From: Portunus trituberculatus
Taxonomy: Eukaryota; Arthropoda; Malacostraca; Decapoda; Portunidae
NCBI RefSeq assembly: GCF_017591435.1
Contig: NC_059286.1
Span: forward strand, 6,471,682 to 6,535,681
Length of the DNA: 64,000 nucleotides
Direction of reading: 5' to 3'
Part shown: positions 13,842-51,657 of the stretch, piece after piece
How the letters are laid out: the number at the start of each line of letters is the position of its first letter
Position numbering within the stretch: position 1 is the first letter of the stretch
The notes under the pieces: model-generated
The model's input: the letters and a program-made list of their open reading frames with translations, nothing else
Database searches by the model: none
Told to the model about the DNA's origin: nothing
Translations under genes and position numbers: made by a program

Positions 13842-15183
13842 ACTATCAATCCATCACCACCACCACTACCAACACCAAGGCATCCCTGGCGTCCCGGCCA
13901 ACCCGCCAATCCCCGCCAGCCCCACAGCCTTCACTCTGCAGTCAGGTATTTTAGAACGTGTTACCAGTGTTTTGCAGATGTGTGCTGGTGTATTAAGGGC
14001 TCGCTTAGTTGGAGTAAGTGGAAGAGGTGGAGGTGGAGGGGTGGGGAAGAATGTGGGAAGAAAGGAAGGGGAGATGGAGGTGGTGAGAAATGGTGCAAAA
14101 ATACCACTTCGGCTCTACCTCACGATTTTTTTTCGATTATTATTGGGGTTTGCATTGTTTTTGTATTTTATTTATTAATGGAAACGTAAATCAACTAATA
14201 ATCCGTAATAAGATTGTGTCTAGCTATTATTTTTGTTTCTCGTTGAAATAACACTTACGGCATTCTATAATTTTAAACTTTTTTCTACTCAGCATGCCCA
14301 GGATTGTTTTGATGCTTGATTTAATACCTAAAAAATATAAAAAACATCACTGAAGTAATAATATCCCATAAGATTGAGTCTAACTATTCGTATTTTCAAA
14401 TTGAAAAATTTTAACGGCACCAAAATAAAAATAAAAATTCTTTATACAACAAGGAATCTGTGTTTTCTTTACTTGGCTGGAAAGTTAATATTTTTCGTAT
14501 TCATAAAATGTAATATAATGTAGTGTGGACGTGCTTTCCTTCTCAACATTATGATGTGTTTCAGGTGCCGTTACTTTCAAATATGCGCACTTCGTTGGAC
14601 TTCGATGTGTAAACAATTGACCCGGTAACGTTTTTATATTTTGGTTGTTAGTTAAAGTATATGTTGCGTCTAAAAATAAAGTGTGTTCCAGTCTGGGCAC
14701 CTTTTTTCTTTTCCCGATTTTTAAAATGGATTACGTACGTAAATATTGGTCCACAAGAGGACCTCAGCTGTGCCTTCTCCCTAGGTCAGTCTACCTATAT
14801 TTGCCTGCACTCCCTAGTGTTTCCAGACCCAGAGAGTGAAGCAAGGTTCGGAATCAACCACCAAATAAATAAGTAACCCATTACTGTGTTGAATAAGGCA
14901 TTGGTTATGTATAACCCGTTCAGGCTGCCCAGCGCCCACCAACTTGCACCAAAACCTTGCCCCACCAATCCTCGTCCCTCCCCATGTCAACTCGTCAATA
15001 TTTCCTTCATTTTTCTGTGTTTTCCGGGCATTTCCTGCAGTTTCCACCTGAAGTGTATAAAGTGTAGTGATAGTAGGAAGAAATGAAAAATAAAAATGTG
15101 TGGGAGAGTAACAGGAGGAAGAGATGGGGAATGGAAGTGTGTGAAGAAGTGTAATAGTAGTACCAACACCAGCATTATTATCG

Positions 15184-15240
<57 letters not shown>

Positions 15241-17668
15241 ATATGCCCAAAGATAAGGCCGTCATCACTCCACGGTGTCTTGCTACAACTAAGCTGTGCT
15301 CTGAACCTTCTTAGATATAGTGAGTGGGTGCAGTGCCGTCCCACAGTTCCCCAGGGATCCTAATAAAAAAATTGTATGGGTCCCTCAGTGCACAAGTTAG
15401 AAGCAGGTAGGGGAGTGGCAAGATTGACTCAAGGGGGGAACCCTTCAGGGTGTTACAGATAGCCAAATTCATAAGGTCTACACCTTGTCACAGCACAACT
15501 GTGTGCAGTGACTGATTGTATCAAATTGGTTGGAATTTGCAGGGCCCTTGCTTTCTTGTGCAAGTTGTGGGGCCCAAGTAAATGCTTGGTTTGCCTGACT
15601 TTAAAGAACTCCTCTGAGTGGGCGACACTGGTGGCTGCCGGCTGTCACTGTCAGGCCAGTGGTGATGTTCAGGCCCCAGACTGACTGCCCCATTGTGTAT
15701 GGCACACTTACCATTTACACCCACTGTTAACCTTTAAACTGTGGCTGATATTTCTACTACACCTTTATGCTGAATTTTTTTTCTTTTTTTATGTAAGAGG
15801 GGAAAGTTGGCTATGGACATCATAGTGAAACAGAAAAAGGCCCACTTAGTTGTTAGTCCCCTGGTATGGTGTCAGTGTCGGTTGTTACTGCAACAAAGTT
15901 TTTTATTATTTACACATTTTCCAATACTATAACAGGTGTTGGTGAAGATGTCCAGAATTCTGATATTTAATATATGGCAACCCTAAATGATTATAACATG
16001 AGATGAAAATGCCAAGAATGGAAGAAATGAGATACTGCACAGATGAGATATTAGCTAACAGAAATATTCCATATATACTTACAAGAATTATATCTTAACA
16101 AAAATATACTAATTGACAGCAGTCCAAATATAAATTATGTATAGAACAAATCAACTACATGCACTCTTAATTGATACAATAACTTCAACTGGAGCATCCT
16201 TTTATATACTCACTGAAAAACAATCTCTTCCCTCCTTGCTTCTTCTGCTTGTCCTTGTCTCTTCAGGAGGCACATGCTGGCAGGGTGGCAGAGGCAGCGG
16301 TCCTTCATGAAAAGATTGACACCCTGCTGAATAACACTTCCTATGACCTGCTGACTGCTGAAGTGACACTAGCAGACCAGATCAAGGTAGTAGTAGTAAT
16401 AGGGAAGTAAAAGGGAGGCAGTGGTGAAGTGGATAAGGTGGTGAGTGTGGGATCAAGCAGACGTCCATGTGTAGGTTTGAATCCCACCATGTACCATCTT
16501 GAAACTTCATTTTGTCAAGTGGTTTAAAGTTACTTACATGTCACCAAGATACCCAGGTTGTAGGTGGAGGTGTAATTGCCCTACACCGAAGACGTGCTTG
16601 GTTAGTAATAGGCCCTAATATGGGTACCACTATAAATAAAATTGCCTGTACCACTAATGGATGGAAGCTGGACAGCACTTCCCTTACTCTTCAAGTACAC
16701 CTACAGGCACTATAGGCTATAACATAAAAAAAAAAAAGTAGTAGTAGTAGTAGTAGGAGGAGGAGGAGGAGGTGGTGGTGAAAGTATATGGTATAAGTGT
16801 GTATTATTGTAACTTTTCTCTCTCTCTTGTAAGGATGTGGTGGCCAGGGCCCAGGAGGAGCTAGGGAGTCTGGTTGGAGGCTTCCTAGAGGAGGCTGCTG
16901 CTGAGTTCCAAGAGGGCTGCCGTCTGGCCTACTCCTTCTACTGTCGCCTCCGAGAACTCTCCACCAAGGTAATGAAAGTAGTCCTGGTTGGTAGTCTATA
17001 GTAATAGTAGTAGTAGTAGTAGTATAGTAATAGTATAGTAATAGTAGTAGTAGTACATCTATTAATATGCCTTTCTCATTTAAGGTGGCAGATGAGTGTC
17101 CCAGTGTGGAGGAACAGGAGCGCACAGCAAGGGTGTTTGAGGGCAGCGATACCCTGCAGGCAGCACTGGCTGGCATCCATGACCGCCACCTGGACCTCAT
17201 TGATGCGCGGGAGGCAGACCTCAGGAAACACCTCCAATGCTGGTTGACAGACACACTCAAGCAGATCCAGGAGTGAGTGTTATTATTGATCCTGCTGCAC
17301 CAAGGAGGAACAGAACTAAGATGGGGATGTTTTTTAAGTTTGCATGAAGAATGCTCAGGTTTTCATTAATGAATGACTAATGTTTCTATATACATAGTCG
17401 TATTCTGATATCTGATACCATAGATTTGAAATTATTACAGAAAGACTACATTAAAATAAAACTGCTTTAGAAAAATCTTTATATTTCAAAGGAAAAATTG
17501 ATGGCAAAAAAAGTATACTTCTAAGGTTTATTAAGATGCCTTGGTAAGCAGTGACTGTGTTGCAGGGAAGAATGGACAAGGCACCGGGCCAGGGTGGAGG
17601 AGATCACCACCCTCACTGCCAGACAGAGGCAGCTCCTGAGTGAGGCTCTCCCTGTCCTGCAGGAGTGA
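8651..17668 (+). CDS. DRC3: Dynein regulatory complex subunit 3 (DRC3/LRRC48-like), 5' partial, 10 exons
   Basis: Exons: 8651-8784, 9851-10006, 11156-11325, 12136-12342, 12759-12899, 13132-13225, 16267-16386, 16834-16968, 17085-17272, 17566-17668 (stop TGA at 17666). All introns are GT-AG and all phases agree, giving about 481 residues. The order is leucine-rich repeats (LTWLNLSFNQ, LEVLALHNNQLERL, LQVLTLANNRL, LASLSLANNPIS), an LRR cap (LPRLAYLDHHRV), then an acidic/basic coiled coil ending LPVLQE. This order and many aligned positions match vertebrate DRC3, about 523 residues. By family knowledge, DRC3 sits in the nexin-dynein regulatory complex of the 9+2 axoneme and tunes ciliary or flagellar beating. 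The first LRR exon needs an upstream exon ending in phase 1; the family's usual ~60 N-terminal residues were not found. A candidate polyA signal AATAAA lies at 17952. The gene converges on Pld. Confidence 0.9.
8815..9430. repeat. ~118 bp tandem array in DRC3 intron 1
   Basis: About five units of CCCAAAGTTAAGGATGCGCG, TACGATAGTC, GCAATACTGCAATACTAT, ending in acceptor-like TCTCTCTCAG. ORFs spanning it are by-products of the repeat. Confidence 0.65.
9632..9757. repeat. (CTA/CTG)n trinucleotide tract
   Basis: Mixed CTA and CTG triplets in DRC3 intron 1, 94 bp before exon 2. Confidence 0.85.
10348..10563. mobile_element. Long-TIR MITE family copy
   Basis: CATTCTGAAATCCTTCTACTCC at the left; GGCCTTTGAAAGTATAGTCG, GGTGAGAGAGCATAGCG, CTTGAATAGGG at the right. 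A related partial copy starts at 10066. In DRC3 intron 2. Confidence 0.5.
10885..11103 (-). mobile_element. tRNA-derived SINE family L, copy 2
   Basis: On - : GTACAGTGAAACCACGC, GCTTTGGGAGCC, GGTCCCCAAGCGCACGG, TTTGAATCTTGG, CTGAGTGTAGGAAGGGG. Aligns along its length with the copy at 39.8 kb. In DRC3 intron 2, ending 52 bp before exon 3. Confidence 0.6.
11655..11996 (+). CDS. Nested small secreted-protein ORF inside DRC3 intron 3
   Basis: A 113-codon ORF from ATG 11655 (context ATCAAATGA) to TGA. The first ~20 residues (MNKIVVMLSAACLCAVVWSA) form a clear signal peptide. A basic segment with PRQLSTPRNVLFDESE follows, then a helical, charged stretch (KIREAEKNLKLAKKSAH to LLRAILEKQRAE) with one cysteine at the end. 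Third codon positions are strongly G/C although the intron around it is AT- and repeat-rich, which favours real coding sequence. It is not part of DRC3: no homologous segment exists there and the frame ends in a stop. A GTGAGT at 11889 could act as a donor, so a spliced form is possible. I do not recognise the family. No AATAAA is evident before 12090. Confidence 0.5.
   Translation: MNKIVVMLSAACLCAVVWSARVPAVTTEVKQPATALKRPRQLSTPRNVLFDESETPEAKIREAEKNLKLAKKSAHRHLVSARNQFTMEVLHNRSALLRAILEKQRAEVPPAEC
12136..17668 (+). CDS. DRC3: DRC3 exons encoding the coiled-coil half
   Basis: Seven exons. 12136-12342 begins with a Glu/Arg-rich helix and contains the conserved DDGSLLARMFRGD and LQLPGAHALMSK region. 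12759-12899 encodes YQEHFNAVCKQVFKAGL and matches the block that follows in vertebrate DRC3. 16267-17272 carry the long heptad region, including HDRHLDLIDAREADL. 17566-17668 is the tail. Exons 4 and 5 have (CT)n runs as their polypyrimidine tracts, and exon 5 is followed directly by (GA)n. Intron 6 (13226-16266) is about 3 kb and repeat-filled. Intron 7 carries a SINE. Confidence 0.88.
12367..12680. repeat. (GT)n, (CA)n and (GT)n tracts in DRC3 intron 4
   Basis: (GT)n 12367-12421, (CA)n 12546-12593, (GT)n 12640-12680. The tracts are mutually complementary in the transcript. Almost the whole 416 bp intron is dinucleotide repeat. Confidence 0.85.
12715..12948. repeat. (CT)n and (GA)n bracketing DRC3 exon 5
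   Basis: (CT)n 12715-12754 runs into the acceptor CTGCAG of the exon at 12759-12899. (GA)n 12902-12948 begins inside its donor GTAAGAGAG. The two tracts are perfect complements of 40 or more bases in the pre-mRNA. Confidence 0.9.
13741..15238. repeat. DRC3 intron 6: microsatellites and a local duplication
   Basis: (CT)n 13741-13796, (CA)n 13810-13840, a ~140 bp duplication (AATAAGATTGTGTCTAGCTATT at about 14206; ATAAGATTGAGTCTAACTATT at about 14369), (GT)n 15186-15238. The rest of the intron is unclassified. Confidence 0.6.
15775..15880 (-). mobile_element. LINE-B 3' tail fragment
   Basis: Poly(T), ATGTAAGAGGGGAAAGTTGGC, AAAAGGCCCACTTAGTTG, AGTCCCCTGG. A comparable remnant is at 30548-30635, just before the (GT)n/(GA)n tract. 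This one lies in DRC3 intron 6. Confidence 0.5.
16412..16655 (+). mobile_element. tRNA-derived SINE, third family
   Basis: Head GGTGAAGTGGATAAGGTGG (A-box-like) with B box GGTTTGAATCCC 50 bp downstream. The body contains TTACATGTCACCAAGATACCC and ends AATAAAATTGCC. In DRC3 intron 7. One copy only. Confidence 0.5.
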
Positions 17669-20600
17669 GGATGACGACTCCAGGAAACATCACCAGCTCA
17701 CTCAGCCAAGCAATTAACTGATATTGCCAAAACATTTTTCACTTCCACTTACTCCCAGAACTGAATCACTGGAACTGGTTCAGCTACATCACAAATCCTT
17801 GTTTGTAGAACATCCAGTTTTCTCATATCAGTGTAGTGTGCTTACTGTACTGTACTATACATACACCCTCATGGTAAGTCATCTCATTTATTAACAACCA
17901 CTGTGGGGTTTCTTTTCCACCAAGACGATGTTTCATTACAAATACGGAGGCAATAAATGACAGTCTCTGCTTTACCACCCTCTGGTTATTTATTTCCATC
18001 TGATAACCTGCCAAGATAATATGCACTTTCATATAAAATAAAATATTTTGTTTACTTGCACTTTAAAATATGGCCACAAAAATATTCTTACAGAGCCTTT
18101 AGTGGATAGTCTGTCCCAAGCTAGTTATGCAATCAGTCAGGTCTGCTGGTCACGCTGGAACAGTCATGGACATCAAGGATGCATGGAATAAACTAGCTGC
18201 TGATTTCACTGAAACAAGTTATACTTGACCTTTGTACAACATCATGACTGCTCCATCAACCTACACAAGCTTTAAAGTTCTATTAACTTTGTGAATGAAT
18301 AGACATTTTTTTTTAATTCATAGCATGATGATAACAGTAAATAAAATTCAATACATATATCAACAGAATTATATAAAATCCATTATTATCCAATAACTTT
18401 TGACTTACACAACTGCTCTGTTAAATCATTGAAAATAAAGTAAAGCTAAATGTTTTATACAGAGCATAACAATATAGGCAGCAACATACCTACATTATGT
18501 GCACAACCTCCAATCACACACACACACACTAATATACATAGCTCACATGTGCATCTTAAAAATTCTTTCATATTAAATAGACACTGAGAACACAACAAAA
18601 ACAACCCCGGGATGATAAAAAGTGACAATATGATGCTCATCAAGACCAGGCCAAGAGTGTTAAGTGACAAAATTATGCTCATCAAGACCAGGCCAAGAGT
18701 GTTAACTTATACACATTAAAATTCTCCTTTAAAGTTTGTTTGAAATGAAAACTCTCCTTTGAAAATAATTTGAGGTAAGTGTTGTATTTCCTGATGATTG
18801 GACCCAAAACTAATTGTTTCCCTTCAAACACTGCAATGAGAGGGTAAAAGGACACTGACAGCCACGCTTCATTCTCACTAGATAATGTTGCCTATATGAA
18901 ACACAAAAATAAGACAAAGACAATATACTAACAACAATATGATGTCCCAATGCCTCGGGAAATATTTCACTATGTATATACAAAACAAATCTGATATCAA
19001 TATACATATATGGCCATCTTTTGCCCTTTCTCCTTGACACAAACAAAGGGCAGGATAATGTTTGGCTATAGTGAAAGTCTAATAGAGAGAAGTGGTCTCC
19101 TGTTGTACAGACATAAAGGAAATATCTTTTTACGTAGGTTTACCATCACAAGGCACAAGAGACAAGGCACTCGTTCATAACACATGTCAAGGGACAGGAA
19201 GACTTGCCTTTACATTATGAAAACACATAAATTTGCAAATTAATATTTTAATAGATATGAAGAAGATATTCAATTGTAAAATATTGCAGCAGCAGCTACA
19301 TTATTAGATTGGATTAATTTGAATTATGTCTTTAGTAATTAAAACTTTGGAAATGTGGAAATTTAGAACATGAATGTTTATTTTGTTTGTTGCATAAATG
19401 TATATTACTGTAACATGACTAAACTGTGATTTAAACCAGATCATTACCTCAACCTGTATGTGTTCCACTGACACACCTTAAAAGATACAATAGCTACCAC
19501 AGAATGTTAACATGCCCACACATACACAACCATAAAAACAGCTTTCCAACCAAACATAATTCAAAATCACACTGCACACACACACACACACACACACTTC
19601 ACAGCCAGAGAGCAGCATCCTTACACAAGTGCTATACTCATCAATGCCCAACAAGCTCCCACCCACCACCCACCACCTATCTAACATTAATAGTATTCCA
19701 CACAACACCTCACACACTTCCTTCCTCATTGATACTCACAGGTGAAGGACCCAAGGCCAACTGAACAATCTACTGTATGCCTTTACACTCACAGCTCAGC
19801 TGGTAACTTCACTGACTCTTCATAAAGCTTCCCATACTAAGATACATACTAGGATTCACATTTCTTATATGTCAATACCATCAACCACAGGATTGGCTTA
19901 TTAAAGCAAATTATCTGGACTGAGCATTTCAACTCATAATTTACAGAAGCTGCAATTAATAATGTACAACTGAAGAACAGCAATCAAATGTACTTTTGGA
20001 ATCCTCTATAATATTGCAGCAGTGCAGGATTGAATGTAACAGTGTAAACCTATGTATCATTACCGGCAGAGATAAAAGACTGTACTTCATTTTGCTGCAT
20101 GTCAAATATCATAACACGACTATATTATATGTAACAGATTTCCTTAACAACTATAACATTGACTTAAAAATTCACCAAGCTATTTAATATACCATAAAAT
20201 AAAAATAAAAATATAACCATCTACACACAAGTCATTAAAACACTGTCATGATATTTCCCTGTTGATGACAAGATATGTGAAACAACAAGAGATGTCACAC
20301 TCATTACTCTGCCTTGACCCGCTGACACCACCTCACAACCCAGGAACCTCAACTGAATGATCTGCGGCCACACACACACACACACACACATTTATACCCA
20401 AACACACATACCAGGCTAGTACAGAAGCTATCTACACTCAATATATGCTCACACAGGAGGCAGGCTGTACATCACTCATAAACACAGCCCATCCTTCCCT
20501 CCCCTGTACTGCTAAACCTGATACAAAAATATTCACTCTATGCCATCACTCACTGCAGCTCATATCACATCCCTCTCTTTACCCCTACATCATTACTACT

Positions 20601-20981
20601 GAACATCTCTGAAGCTCAAAACATTAGTGGTAACTCTCACTAAATACAAGGTATCTTAGACTCAAACCTCACATCTATCATCCCTTTATCAGCACCAGCC
20701 AGGCAATGCACCACAAGCAATAAGTATGTGGGTTATGTGTGGTTATGTACCTGGGATTACTGGTTTTGAGGTGAATGACATCACAACCAAAACATCTCAA
20801 GAAACACTCACAAGGAAGCTACATTAACCCATGGAGCAAATCAGAGCAACAATACCCTTGTCAAGAGAGCAAAGGTGAGGAAGGGACAGCTTGCTCATGA
20901 TATAGGACCTGATATAAATGAGTCTCACTTTCAGTAAAGGAGAGAATACTTTCCAAGCTTCATAAGACAACAGTAGTTCCC
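17669..20981. other. Convergent intergenic region, both 3' UTRs
   Basis: AT-rich, with no convincing ORF. It holds the DRC3 polyA candidate (AATAAA at 17952) and, for Pld, a minus-strand AATAAA at about 19377. A 43 bp direct duplication (ATGCTCATCAAGACCAGGCC core) lies at 18630-18705. Short (CA)n runs occur at 19575-19598 and 20371-20391. Confidence 0.5.
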
Positions 20982-47648
<26,667 letters not shown>

Positions 47649-48790
47649 TTTGACGGGAGGCGGGAAACACGTAGCAGAGATTAAGATGAAACGCCTTCTT
47701 AGTTGCTGCGAGGGGTGTAGTGCTTGTTCCTTCCTTTATTTAGCTGCTAATCCACGAGGGAGGTTGGTTGCGTTGATGAGAGGGGCCATCCACGTACAGG
47801 CAGTGTGTGGTCATGTGGGCGGCTGCCTCGTCAGTCACTCCCCCAACAGCTGATCAAGCGACGCCGATCAGATGAAAACAATATGATTACGAGATGAGGC
47901 CCACACGCGCTGCGCTGCGAATGTGTGGTGTTATAATAGCCAGCTGGGGAGTGTTGTGCTGGGATTGGTGAGCTTGATAGGAGGCGTTGCGGTGTGAGAG
48001 CTGCAAGTGTTGTGTTGTGAAGGCTGTATCGCTGTGCAGCAAGCAGACTTGCGTGCGCCGTGCAGACAGACACTCTTCCAGCAGCCTGAGTTGTAGCAGG
48101 TTTGGTACAGCAACAAAAGGTACTAGAACGCCGACTACAAGTGAGATGTAGCGCTGTGCAGGAAGCAGAAATCGTAGTGAAAAGTGCACCACACTAACAC
48201 TCTTCCAGGAAAGTAGTTGTGCAGTGATGTAGCAGACTTTGCACAAGCGCCGCGGCCACAAAACACCACGACGCTACAAAGGGTGCGTGTGACGTGACGT
48301 CTTGCGACAAGCAGGAGCTATGGTGAACAATACAGCACATCAATACACGCTTCCTGAAGGCCGTGGTGCATCAAGACCCGACAAACACACATCACTAATG
48401 TTTCGTGCCTCATTCCGTAAACACATTTATCACGTCTCTTAAAAAGCAGCGCTCCACTCTGCAAGCGTGCTAAGGCGCGAGAAAAGCCGGGAAACACAAC
48501 TTCTCAACACACGACGCACGTGGGAAAATATTCAAGCAACTCTTAATTTCCTGTCTGCCCGCAACTCCCGCAAAAGATGCCTGAGAAACTGAGGAAAGTC
48601 TGGGTGTAGCGGCTGTACTGGCGGGGTGCACCAGGGGCGGTCTAACACTTGTGTGACTGATTGGGGAGGAGGAGAGGGAGAGGGGGAGGGGGCTTGGGAG
48701 GGAAGCAAGGTTGGGGAAGCTGAAAAAGGTGGTATAGTGGCGGCAATTATAGCTGTAGTGGAAGTGAAAGAAGTTGGATTTGGGTTGGTT
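47649..48790. other. 5' flank of Pld
   Basis: Presumed promoter and 5' UTR region, moderately GC-rich. It includes a ~115 bp direct duplication (GCTGTGCAG[CG]AAGCAGA; CACTCTTCCAG) at about 48025-48110 and 48145-48240. No TATA box is placed with confidence. Confidence 0.4.
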
Positions 48791-48791
48791 T

Positions 48792-48796
<5 letters not shown>

Positions 48797-48870
<74 letters not shown>

Positions 48871-49041
48871 GTGCGGTGGTGACAGAAGGAAGGTTGAAAA
48901 GATGGCAATGGTAATAATAGCAGCAGCAACAACAGCAAAAAAAAAAAAAAAACAGTATTATTATTATTTTTATTATTATTATTATTAATAGTAGTAGTAG
49001 TAGTAGTAGTAGTAGTGTGCACTTCCACCACCACCTTTCTG

Positions 49042-49112
<71 letters not shown>

Positions 49113-49183
49113 TGTAGTAGTAGTAGTAGTAGTAGTAGAAGAGTGCACCACCACTACCACCACCACCACCACCACCACCACCT
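48797..49183. repeat. (GTA)n arrays upstream of Pld
   Basis: GTA/TAG triplets at 48797-48870, 48990-49016 and 49041-49138, plus CAC triplets 49147-49182. They are 1.1-1.5 kb 5' of the Pld start codon. Confidence 0.9.
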
Positions 49184-49659
49184 CTGCTAACACCTGCCTT
49201 CCTTTTTACCTTCACTGGGCTCAATCAATATGTGAAATTATCATGATGGGGGTTGGCTACACAAGTGGTCAGTAACCCCTCCTTCTTCCTCATCACATGC
49301 ACACACTCAAACCCTCACCCTCAACATTCTACTCATCTTTCCTGCTCATCTTTCCCATATTTCATCCACTAATGGCTTTATACTTTCACACATCCTCATA
49401 TCCTACTTCTCTTTTCCTTCCCGACTGACACACAGCTAAATATAAAACAATCTGTACTCCTCTTCCTTGTACCCTGATTGTTTTTTGTCTCTGGGTTCTA
49501 TTCTTATACCTCCTTTGTCTGGCATTCTCCCATAGGCAAGCTTACATCACTTCCTTCCTTCCCAAATGAAACTTCAAGTCTATTTCCTAATACATGTTTC
49601 CTTCCTTCCTTCTTGTCCTTTCTTTACTCACAGTTCAAGTGAAGTCTTGCTACCTGTGC

Positions 49660-50175
49660 ATCTTTACTTGTAGAGAATTCAAGTGTGTTACCTGTTGGAG
49701 GATAAGGGTTAAGTCAGGTGTATTAGGTAAAAATATTCTGCACTGTTTTCACTATAATAACCAGTAGAAGGAGGTGTTGCTAGATTATAAAGATTCAAGC
49801 CTATTACCTCAGTGCATAATGTGGGAGGATAAAGGTTAGGTTAGGTGTGTTAGGTAATAGGTAATATTCTGCAATGTTTTCACTCTTAATATCCAGGTGA
49901 AGGTATTGCTAGATTATAGAGAATTCAAGCCTGTTACCTCAGTGTGTAATGTGGGATGGTACAGATTAGCTGAGGTTGGTTAGGTCAAAGTATTCTGCAC
50001 TGTTTTCACTATCAATATCCAGAAGGTGAAGGTGTTGCTAGATTATGGAGAATTCAAGCCCATTACCTCAGTGCATTATGTGGGATGATGCACATTATGT
50101 TAGATGGGTTAGCTAAAATATTCTGCACTGTTTTCACTATTAATATCCAGAAGGTGAAGTTGTTGCTCGATCATC
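49660..50175. repeat. ~120 bp tandem array, four to five units
   Basis: GAATTCAAGCCTGTTACCTC, AGTGCATAATGTGGGA, TATTCTGCACTGTTTTCAC, GGTGTTGCTAGATTAT. Intergenic. Confidence 0.65.
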
Positions 50176-50566
50176 ACTCAGGTAGCTTCACAGTCTTGCA
50201 TCACCTACTCCAGTGACACGACAGATGTGGCAGGGCTGTGGTTTATGTACATACAAAAAAGCTTCTACTATAAATATCTGTCCACACTTGTACTATGACA
50301 GCCTACCCTTCACATGGTGCCAAACATCTATGCCCAAGTACATTATATAAGCTAGAGTACAGGGTTCTTAAAGTATATAGAAGCTGCTGTATTATATCCA
50401 TTTGCCACCCCTGCATGAGTCATTCTGAGTCAGCAGTAGTTATAATCAAGCATTAAGACAGCTGTTCTTAAACACTGCAATATTCTCTGAGCAGTTTAAT
50501 TGTTCAAATGTGACATGATTTGCTTTATCCAATCATCACTTAAGTACAACCATGGCATTAGATTTT

Positions 50567-50715
50567 CTTTTTCGCTTAGGAGGGAAAATCTGGCAAAGGG
50601 CAACAAAAAATTATTAAACAAAAAGGTCCCATTGGATGCCAGTCCCTAAGCAGGTCCAAGAGAGTTAGCCAAAAGAATGGGATAAATGTCTTGAAACCTT
50701 CCTCTTAAACACACA
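50567..50715 (-). mobile_element. LINE-B 3' tail
   Basis: On + it reads AGGAGGGAAAATCTGGCAAAGG, AAACAAAAAGGTCCCATTGG, AGTCCCTAAGCAGGTCC, then GAATGGGATAAATGTC. A shorter copy (ATGTGAGAGGAGAGACTTGGCC, AAAAAGGCCCACATATG) lies at 51040-51112. Confidence 0.6.
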
Positions 50716-51164
50716 AGGTGTTTTTTTTCTTTTATTTATTTATTTATTAATTTATTTTTATTTATTTGTTTACTATTTCTTTTGAGAAAGAGAGAAAGAA
50801 CATGAATTTCTATAAATCCAAGCAAAGGTTTTAATGTTATTTCAGATAAAAAAAAAATAATATTCTAGCTAGTAATCATCAATATTTCCTTTAACATCCT
50901 TACTTTCAATAGGGAGATTGGATGGCTACTATAAGAGACTAGGCACCTTGAGTTTCAGATACTACTATTTTTGCAATCATTAAAAAAAGGATAAAAAGAA
51001 CAGTTCAAGCATTTTCTGAGGCTATTCCTACCAATTTGTCTTTCTTTTCTATGTGAGAGGAGAGACTTGGCCAAGGGGAACAGAAACGATTCAACAAAAA
51101 GGCCCACATATGCTAATGAACCACTACTACATACATGGTCTCTTATCTAGTGTTCAGCCTTGCC

Positions 51165-51540
51165 ATGTCTTCCTTCATAGACACCCTGCTTTCTTTCACT
51201 CTCCCTTCAGTCTTCCTTCACAGCTCACCTCAAGCTTTCCTTCACTCTCCTTTCACAGCTTTCCTTCAGTCTTCCTCCACAGTTCACCTCCAGCTTTCCT
51301 TCACTCTCCCTTCACAGCTTTCCTTCAGTCTTCCTCCACAGTTCACCTCCAGCTTTCCTTCACTCTCCCTTCACAGCTTTCCTTCAGTCTTCCTCCACAG
51401 TTCACCTCAGTTTTCCTTCACTCTCCTTCACAGCTTTCCTTCAGTCTTCCTCCACAGTTCACCTCCAGCTTTCCTTCACTCTCCCTTCACAGCTTTCCTT
51501 CAGTCTTCCTTTACAGCTCACCTGCTTTCCTTCACTCTTC
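51165..51540. repeat. ~57 bp minisatellite, six or more units
   Basis: CTTTCCTTCACTCTCCC, TTCACAGCTTTCCTTCAG, TCTTCCTCCACAGTTCACC repeated. It generates a spurious Ser/Phe/Pro-rich ORF. Confidence 0.75.
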
Positions 51541-51657
51541 CTCCTGGTCTTCCTCCACTACCTCCACAACACTTCATACACAGCCCTCCTCTTTTCTTCT
51601 CACATGTCCACACCACCTAAATCTACACTCAGCTAATAACACACACACACACACACA

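Noticed and set aside
13395..15992. A larger DNA transposon with ends near AGTTGCCATATAT and ATATATGGCAACC
   Set aside because: The two words are inverted and share TCCAGAATTC, but pairing is short and nothing between them resembles a transposase.
51053..51650. Ser/Phe/Pro-rich ORF upstream of the LINE as a LINE ORF1 start
   Set aside because: It is the ~57 bp minisatellite translated; LINE sequence begins only after the (CA)n at 51657.
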